Assembly: GCF_004349245.1 (NCBI RefSeq)
Contig: NZ_SMLC01000022.1
Coordinates: 1 to 64,000 of the forward strand
DNA: 64,000 nucleotides
Direction: 5' to 3'
Source: Actinomadura sp. 6K520
Lineage (GTDB): Bacteria; Actinomycetota; Actinomycetes; Streptosporangiales; Streptosporangiaceae
The first letter of the stretch is position 1, and each line of letters opens with the position of its first letter. Positions 59,489-64,000 of this stretch are shown here, piece after piece. The position numbers and the translations under genes were made by a program. The notes beneath the pieces are model-generated. The model did no database searches. It was not told the origin of the DNA and saw only the letters and a program-made list of their open reading frames with translations.

Positions 59489-60367
59489 TCAGTGACCGCC
59501 GGCCGCAGGCGACTCCGTGGCCGTCGGCGAGGGGGACCCGGTCCCGCCCGGCGACGGGGACGCGCCCGGCTGGGCCGGCTCGGTGCCCGGTGACTGACGG
59601 CCGCCGTTGGTGGCGCCCGGCGACCCCGGCGCCTGGCCGTTGGGCGTGACCAGGGGGTACGTGCTGTACTCGTCCTGCTGCAGGATCAGCGGCACCTTGA
59701 GCTCCACGGCACCGGCCTTCTCGAACTGCATCCGCACCGTGATGAGGCCACCGGCGAGCAGGTCCGGGTCCCGCAGCCCGTTGAGGACCACCACCGGCTG
59801 CTCCTCCCCGGTGGTGGGCGCCGGGGCGCTCACCGTCGGGCCGGGCGTGTTCTGGGACGTCGGGCCGGCCGTCGGGTCGGCGGTGGAGCCGGGGCCGGTC
59901 GGCGCCGGTGTCGCGGCCCCGGTCGGCTGCCCGGTCTCCGGAGCCTCGGGACCGGGGTCGGCCGTCGCGCCGCCGCGCAGCATGACCAGGCTGCCCGAAC
60001 CGTCCCGCGCCGCGGGCGGGAGCGTGATGCCGCCGCCCCTGATCATCGCGGAGCCGAACTGCGGAGAGCCGACCGAGGTCAGCCGGTCCGCCCTGCCCGG
60101 GACCTGGTTGATCATCACTCCGTAGAGCGGCAGCGACGCCCCCTGGGCGATCGGCTCCTCGGGCTTGGGGCCCAGCACGAACATGTTGCGCAGCACGATC
60201 TGCGGCGCCGTGGCGTCCAGCGGGACCGACGCGTTGACGCCCTCGGTCAGCCGGACGGGGGCGGCGGACTGCGCATCCACGCCGGCGCCGCAGCCGGAGA
60301 TCACCGGCGCGATGGCGACGGCGCCCGCGACGGCGAGCGCGACCATTCGACGGCTGTTTCGGATCAC
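59489..60367 (-). CDS. secreted lipoprotein, PCuAC-like fold, proline-rich tail
   Basis: 292-aa lipoprotein. Signal peptide RRMVALAVAGAVAIAPVISGC with lipobox ISGC, then a beta-rich domain (about 30-135: LPLYGVMINQVPGRADRLTSV) like copper-chaperone PCuAC folds, but the usual Met/His copper ligands are missing. A long Pro/Thr/Gly/Ser tail follows. GTG at 60367 is used since GAGGAGACC precedes it; a longer frame starts at 60397. It ends against the phoP terminator. Role unknown. Confidence 0.8.
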   Translation of the reverse strand: MIRNSRRMVALAVAGAVAIAPVISGCGAGVDAQSAAPVRLTEGVNASVPLDATAPQIVLRNMFVLGPKPEEPIAQGASLPLYGVMINQVPGRADRLTSVGSPQFGSAMIRGGGITLPPAARDGSGSLVMLRGGATADPGPEAPETGQPTGAATPAPTGPGSTADPTAGPTSQNTPGPTVSAPAPTTGEEQPVVVLNGLRDPDLLAGGLITVRMQFEKAGAVELKVPLILQQDEYSTYPLVTPNGQAPGSPGATNGGRQSPGTEPAQPGASPSPGGTGSPSPTATESPAAGGH

Positions 60368-60526
60368 GGCGTCGGTCTCCTCGCGAAGTGTCGTCAAAGA
60401 CGTGACGTTGGAAAGATGTGGAGTGGCGTGAGATACGCCAGGGGAAGCGTAGCGAGACCCGGCCGCGGGTCCCGCGCCGGGGTGGCCGACACGCTCGCGA
60501 TCACCCGGAAGGACCCCGGAATCGGC

Positions 60527-61291
60527 TCAGCCGGACTTCAGCGCCCGGACCTTCTCGGTGAGTTCCGGCCCCGCCCGCGGCCCCTGGACGACGTCGCCGA
60601 CCACGCCGTCCGGCCGCACGAAAACCGCGGTCACGCCGCTGCCCGCCGCGCCCTCGGCGGGAGCGTACGCCCCGGCGAGGACGCCCTGCCGGTCTTCGAG
60701 CACGAGCGGCTTGCCGTAGTGGGCGGTGCCCGCGCACGCCTTCAGCTCCTTCAGCGGCATCGCCTTCTTGTCACCGGCGGGGCGCGGATCGGCGACCAGC
60801 CAGAAGTTCAGCACGTTCTCGTGCGCCCTGCCCGCCAGCTCCGCGACCACGCTTTCGCACTCGTACGCGGGCGGGACGATGCCGATGACCCCCGGGCGCA
60901 GGTCGCGCAGCGGCGTCGGCGTGCGCTCCCCGACCGCCAGGTCGACGCTGCCGTCCGGCAGGAGCCCGCCGACCTCGCCGGGGCTCGCGGACGGGCGGGG
61001 CGCCAGCTGGGCGATCGTCGGCCGCGGCGCGGGCTTCGGCCCGAACGCCGTCATCAGCACACCGCTGAGCAGCGCGACCAGCAGGGCCCCCGCGATGATC
61101 GGGATGGCCACGCCGAACCGGGTCAGCGGACGGGCGAGCCGGCGGGCCCGCCGCCGGCGCCGGCGCCGCCGCTCCTCGCGGCGGTAGGCGAGCATGTCGC
61201 GCTCGAGCTCGCGGGCGTCGTCGGGCACCACGACGTCAACGCGGGGAAGCCCGTAGTCATCGGGCTCCGGGTCGTCGCCGTCCGGCCTCAC
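60527..61291 (-). CDS. single-pass membrane protein of unknown function
   Basis: 254-aa protein with an Arg-rich cytoplasmic N terminus ([16 protein letters not shown]), one helix (GVAIPIIAGALLVALLSGV), and an external domain containing two cysteines (YECESVV, LKACAGTAHYG). The second half reads FVRPDGVVGDVVQG, a beta-strand pattern of thioredoxin-like folds (tentative). Start GTG 61291 is preceded by GGGAGGTGCGGC. It may be envelope-linked and redox-related (inference). Confidence 0.6.
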   Translation of the reverse strand: MRPDGDDPEPDDYGLPRVDVVVPDDARELERDMLAYRREERRRRRRRRARRLARPLTRFGVAIPIIAGALLVALLSGVLMTAFGPKPAPRPTIAQLAPRPSASPGEVGGLLPDGSVDLAVGERTPTPLRDLRPGVIGIVPPAYECESVVAELAGRAHENVLNFWLVADPRPAGDKKAMPLKELKACAGTAHYGKPLVLEDRQGVLAGAYAPAEGAAGSGVTAVFVRPDGVVGDVVQGPRAGPELTEKVRALKSG

Positions 61292-61838
61292 GCCGCACCT
61301 CCCATCCGGCTCCGCCGACGCACTCCACGGCCCACGGCCGCCATCCTCCCGGACCACCGTCCCACCGAACCGGCGATCCGTTCCACCGGCCCGCCATTTC
61401 GACGGTCCGCGGCCGTGGCGAGGCGCGGCCCCTCGGAATCACGGTCCCGCCGGGCGGACGCCGTCGTCCCGCGTGGGAGACCGTCCCGGTGGGGCATTGT
61501 CCCGTTGGGTTGGTTCCCGTGAGGTGTTGTCCCATTCGCGGTCTTCGGGCGCTACGTACCCGCGCCGCCCGGCCCGCTCACCTCACGGACCGGACGCGTC
61601 CTCGCCTCCGGCGGCGAAGATGCTTGCCTCCGCGGACGGCTTGCCGGTATTGGGCGAGGGGGTGAAGGCCGGTGGCTTCTCGGCTACCGTGAGTGTGGGG
61701 AACTGGACGACGATGCACCATTAAAGGGCTTTGTCAATACCCCAATATGCTGCTTGACCTGCGCATATGCCGGTAAGGCCGGTTCAGCCACCCCGGTTTA
61801 CGTGGTACCCTGGTTCTAGCGGAAGGGGTACTTGTCAC
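61292..61838. other. 547-base region upstream of carD
   Basis: No gene fits well. A stretch from about 61420 to 61540 has several copies of TCCCG/CGGGA-like words without a clear protein. The end carries TTGACC (61754-61759), TACCCT (61806-61811) and a GGAAGGGG (61821-61828) ribosome binding site before carD, so its promoter is likely between about 61730 and 61815; the exact -35/-10 pair is uncertain. Confidence 0.5.
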
Positions 61839-62321
61839 ATGACTTTCCAGGTCGGCGACACCGTCGTCTACCCCCACCATGGGGCTGCTCGGATCGAGGC
61901 CATCGAGACTCGCACCATCAAAGGTGAGGAAAAGACCTATCTGGTCTTGAAGGTCGACAAGGGCGACCTGACAGTGCAGGTCCCGGTCGAGAACGTCGAG
62001 GATGTGGGTGTCCGCGACGTCGTCGGCCAGGAGGGTCTGGAGAAGGTGTTCGAGGTGCTGCGCGCCCCTTACACCGAGGAACCCACCAACTGGTCCCGCC
62101 GGTACAAGGCGAACCTTGAGAAGCTCGCCTCCGGCGATGTGAACAAGGTCGCCGAGGTCGTCCGCGACCTGTGGCGGCGCGACAAGGAGCGCGGCCTTTC
62201 GGCGGGTGAGAAGCGCATGCTCGCCAAGGCACGCCAGATTCTGGTCAGCGAGCTGGCGCTCGCCGAGAAGACCAACGAGGACAAGGCGGAGGCCCTGCTC
62301 GACGAGGTCCTGGCCAGCTGA
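61839..62321 (+). CDS. carD: RNA polymerase-binding transcription factor CarD
   Basis: 160-aa global regulator that stabilises the open promoter complex at rRNA and other promoters. The N-terminal RNA-polymerase-interacting domain ([20 protein letters not shown]) and the C-terminal DNA-binding domain are typical. Trp85 ([15 protein letters not shown]) is the promoter-wedging residue at the same number as in M. tuberculosis. It is followed by ispF in 13 bases, the conserved order in actinomycetes. Confidence 0.97.
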   Translation: MTFQVGDTVVYPHHGAARIEAIETRTIKGEEKTYLVLKVDKGDLTVQVPVENVEDVGVRDVVGQEGLEKVFEVLRAPYTEEPTNWSRRYKANLEKLASGDVNKVAEVVRDLWRRDKERGLSAGEKRMLAKARQILVSELALAEKTNEDKAEALLDEVLAS

Positions 62322-62334
62322 TCGGCCGGCCGAG

Positions 62335-62832
62335 TTGAGCGCACGGTTTCCACGGGTGGGCGTCGGTACCGACGTCCACCCGTTCTCGTCCGAGCCGCGC
62401 CCGCTGTGGGTGGCGGGGCTCGAATGGCCCGGCGAAGGCCACGGCCTGGCCGGGCACTCCGACGGCGACGTCGCCGCGCACGCCGCGTGCGACGCCCTGC
62501 TGTCGGCCTGCGACCTAGGCGACCTCGGCGCGGTCTTCGGCACCGCGGACCCGCGCTGGTCCGGTGCCTCCGGCGTCGCCCTCCTCCGGGAGGTCGCCCG
62601 GCTCGTCCACGAGGCCGGCTTCACCATCGGCAACGTCGCCATCCAGGTCATCGGCAACCGCCCCAAGATCGGCAAGCGCCGTGCGGAGGCCCAGAAGGTC
62701 CTGGCCGAAGCCCTCGGCGGCGCCCCCGTCAGCATCTCCGCCACCACCACCGACGGCCTGGGCCTCACCGGCCGCGGCGAGGGCCTGGCCGCCATAGCCA
62801 ACGCCCTGGTCGTCCCGCCGGAACCCGCCTAG
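62335..62832 (+). CDS. ispF: 2-C-methyl-D-erythritol 2,4-cyclodiphosphate synthase
   Basis: 165-aa MEP-pathway enzyme that makes the cyclic diphosphate precursor of isoprenoids. The zinc motif GVGTDVHPF (with Asp and His) and [17 protein letters not shown], plus [14 protein letters not shown] at the C terminus, are diagnostic. A TTG start at 62335 is suggested; a GTG at 62356 (VGVGTDV) is the alternative. It is downstream of carD, a common actinomycete pair. Confidence 0.95.
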   Translation: MSARFPRVGVGTDVHPFSSEPRPLWVAGLEWPGEGHGLAGHSDGDVAAHAACDALLSACDLGDLGAVFGTADPRWSGASGVALLREVARLVHEAGFTIGNVAIQVIGNRPKIGKRRAEAQKVLAEALGGAPVSISATTTDGLGLTGRGEGLAAIANALVVPPEPA

Positions 62833-62855
62833 CCGCCGCCCGGCCCGCGGGGGCC

Positions 62856-64000
62856 TCAGGGGAGCGCGGGGTGGACGGTGCCGGTCACCTCGCCGAAGGT
62901 GATGCGGGAGCCGCCGGAGCCGGGGGCCTGGGCGCGGATGGTCACCGTGTCGCCGTCCTCCAGGAAGGTCCGCTTGGTCCCGTCGTCCAGTTCCAGCGGC
63001 TCCTGGCCGTTCCAGCTGAGCTCCAGCATGCAGCCGCGCTGGTCCCGTTCGGGGCCGGAGACCGTACCCGAGGCGAACAGGTCCCCGGTGCGGAGCGCGG
63101 CGCCGTTGACGGTGGCGTGGGCGAGCTGCTGCGGCGGTGTCCAGTACATCGAGGCGAACCGCGGGCGGGCGGCGACCTGGCCGTTGATCAGGACCTCAAG
63201 GTGCAGGTCCAGGCCCCACGGCTCCGCGCACCGCAGGTAGGGCAGCGGGACCGGGTCCTGGACGGGCGGCGGCACGCGGGCGGCCTCCAGCGCCGCGACC
63301 GGCACGACCCACGGCGAGATCGACGTCGCGAACGACTTCCCGAGGAACGGGCCGAGCGGCTGGGATTCCCACGCCTGCAGGTCGCGGGCGCTCCAGTCGT
63401 TCACCAGGACGAACCCGAACACGTGGTCGCGGAACGCCTCGGCGGGGACGCGGTGCCCCGCGACGGACGGGACACCGGCGACGAAGCCGACCTCCGCCTC
63501 GAAGTCGAGCCGGAGCGACGGCCCGTACGACGGCTCCGGGTCGTCCGGCGTCCTGCGCTGCCCCGCCGGCCGGATGACCGGTGACCCGGAGCGGTACACG
63601 GTGCCGGAGCGGCCGTGGTAGGCGACCGGCAGGTGCTTCCAGTTGGGCGTCAGCGGGTCGCTGTGCGGGCGGAACATCCGGCCCGCGTTCTCGGCATGGT
63701 GCCGGGAGGAGAAGAAGTCGACGTAGTCGGCCACATCGAAGGGCCGCAGCAGCTCCACGTCCGCGACGGGGATGAGATGCGGCCGCACGTGCGCGCGGTA
63801 CGACTCGTCGGTGAGCAGTTCGACGAGGCGGGCGCGGTTGGCATCCCAGGCGGCGCGCCCCGCCACCATGAAGGCGTTCAGCGATCCCGAGGCGAAGTAG
63901 CGGCGGTCCTCCACCAGCCCGGCGGCGGACAGCTCCGCCAGGTCGAGGACGTACTCGCCGATGGCCACGCCGGCCCGGGGGAGTTCCCCGGGCCGCGAGA
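62856..64000 (-). CDS. fahA: fumarylacetoacetase, 5' end cut by window edge
   Basis: FAH hydrolyses fumarylacetoacetate to fumarate and acetoacetate, the last step of tyrosine/homogentisate breakdown. The visible part carries FFSSRHHAENAGRMFRP, FGFVLVNDWSARDLQ and LGKSFATSISPWVV, plus TGDLFASGTVSGPE. The frame stays open to base 64000 and the visible upstream residues RPGELPRAGVAIGEY match the family, so the true N terminus lies outside the window. Confidence 0.93.
   Translation of the reverse strand, partial: SRPGELPRAGVAIGEYVLDLAELSAAGLVEDRRYFASGSLNAFMVAGRAAWDANRARLVELLTDESYRAHVRPHLIPVADVELLRPFDVADYVDFFSSRHHAENAGRMFRPHSDPLTPNWKHLPVAYHGRSGTVYRSGSPVIRPAGQRRTPDDPEPSYGPSLRLDFEAEVGFVAGVPSVAGHRVPAEAFRDHVFGFVLVNDWSARDLQAWESQPLGPFLGKSFATSISPWVVPVAALEAARVPPPVQDPVPLPYLRCAEPWGLDLHLEVLINGQVAARPRFASMYWTPPQQLAHATVNGAALRTGDLFASGTVSGPERDQRGCMLELSWNGQEPLELDDGTKRTFLEDGDTVTIRAQAPGSGGSRITFGEVTGTVHPALP

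Noticed and set aside
61730-61838. SigR-type promoter before carD
   Set aside because: No GGAAT-N18-GTT pair of the right spacing was found.

Overview
The window is about 70% G+C and reads as chromosomal backbone of a mycothiol-making, high-G+C actinomycete. It carries mshA, carD, a mycothiol-dependent-isomerase-type protein, an HbhA-like protein, a Nur-type Fur regulator and actinobacterial-style TetR/MarR/NarL regulation. Gene order around nur, mshA-ybjN-gpmA-phoU-phoRP-carD-ispF and XRE-hbhA-DUF2516 resembles Streptomyces and Mycobacterium. Together with the many small accessory regulators this suggests a Streptosporangiales or Thermomonosporaceae (Actinomadura-like) genome; that placement is inference. 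No rRNA or tRNA gene, insertion sequence, prophage, CRISPR array or large biosynthetic cluster was seen.

Left part (1-18.7 kb): an acyltransferase, an AhpD-like protein, several one-component regulators (TetR, WYL, AraC), DinB and SDR enzymes, TerC, a DsrE protein and a nitrobindin-like FABP protein beside nur. Then come ygfZ, dtd, a BKACE enzyme, an L-asparaginase, a CynX-type transporter, a DUF2207 membrane protein and a Zn-peptidase.

Middle part (18.8-45.9 kb): XRE-hbhA-DUF2516, an AlaX editing protein, and a TetR/MMPL efflux pair. Two paralogous TetR plus methyltransferase modules each have clear palindromic operators. A VapBC-like pair has its own operator. An XRE-TPR regulator has a perfect 12-bp hairpin in its leader. 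Also here are a GT87 mannosyltransferase, two NarL-type two-component systems, BlaI/BlaR-like genes, MarR/DHA2 efflux, and a tryptophanyl-tRNA synthetase preceded by a textbook tryptophan attenuator. An AlkZ-like DNA glycosylase follows a TetR gene.

Right part (45.9-64 kb): MarR/LigB dioxygenase with a near-perfect 27-bp operator, macro-domain and universal stress proteins, an acyl-CoA synthetase, mycothiol synthesis (mshA), gpmA, phoU divergent from phoR-phoP with a PHO-box-like repeat, a lipoprotein, carD, ispF and a fumarylacetoacetase cut by the window end.

The strongest unexpected signals are the four-segment Trp attenuator before trpS (37411-37499) and an orphan 12-codon reading frame on the minus strand at 9055-9093. 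That frame has an excellent Shine-Dalgarno sequence and is followed at once by a long potential stem-loop. A set of clean palindromes also assigns operators to most of the local regulators.
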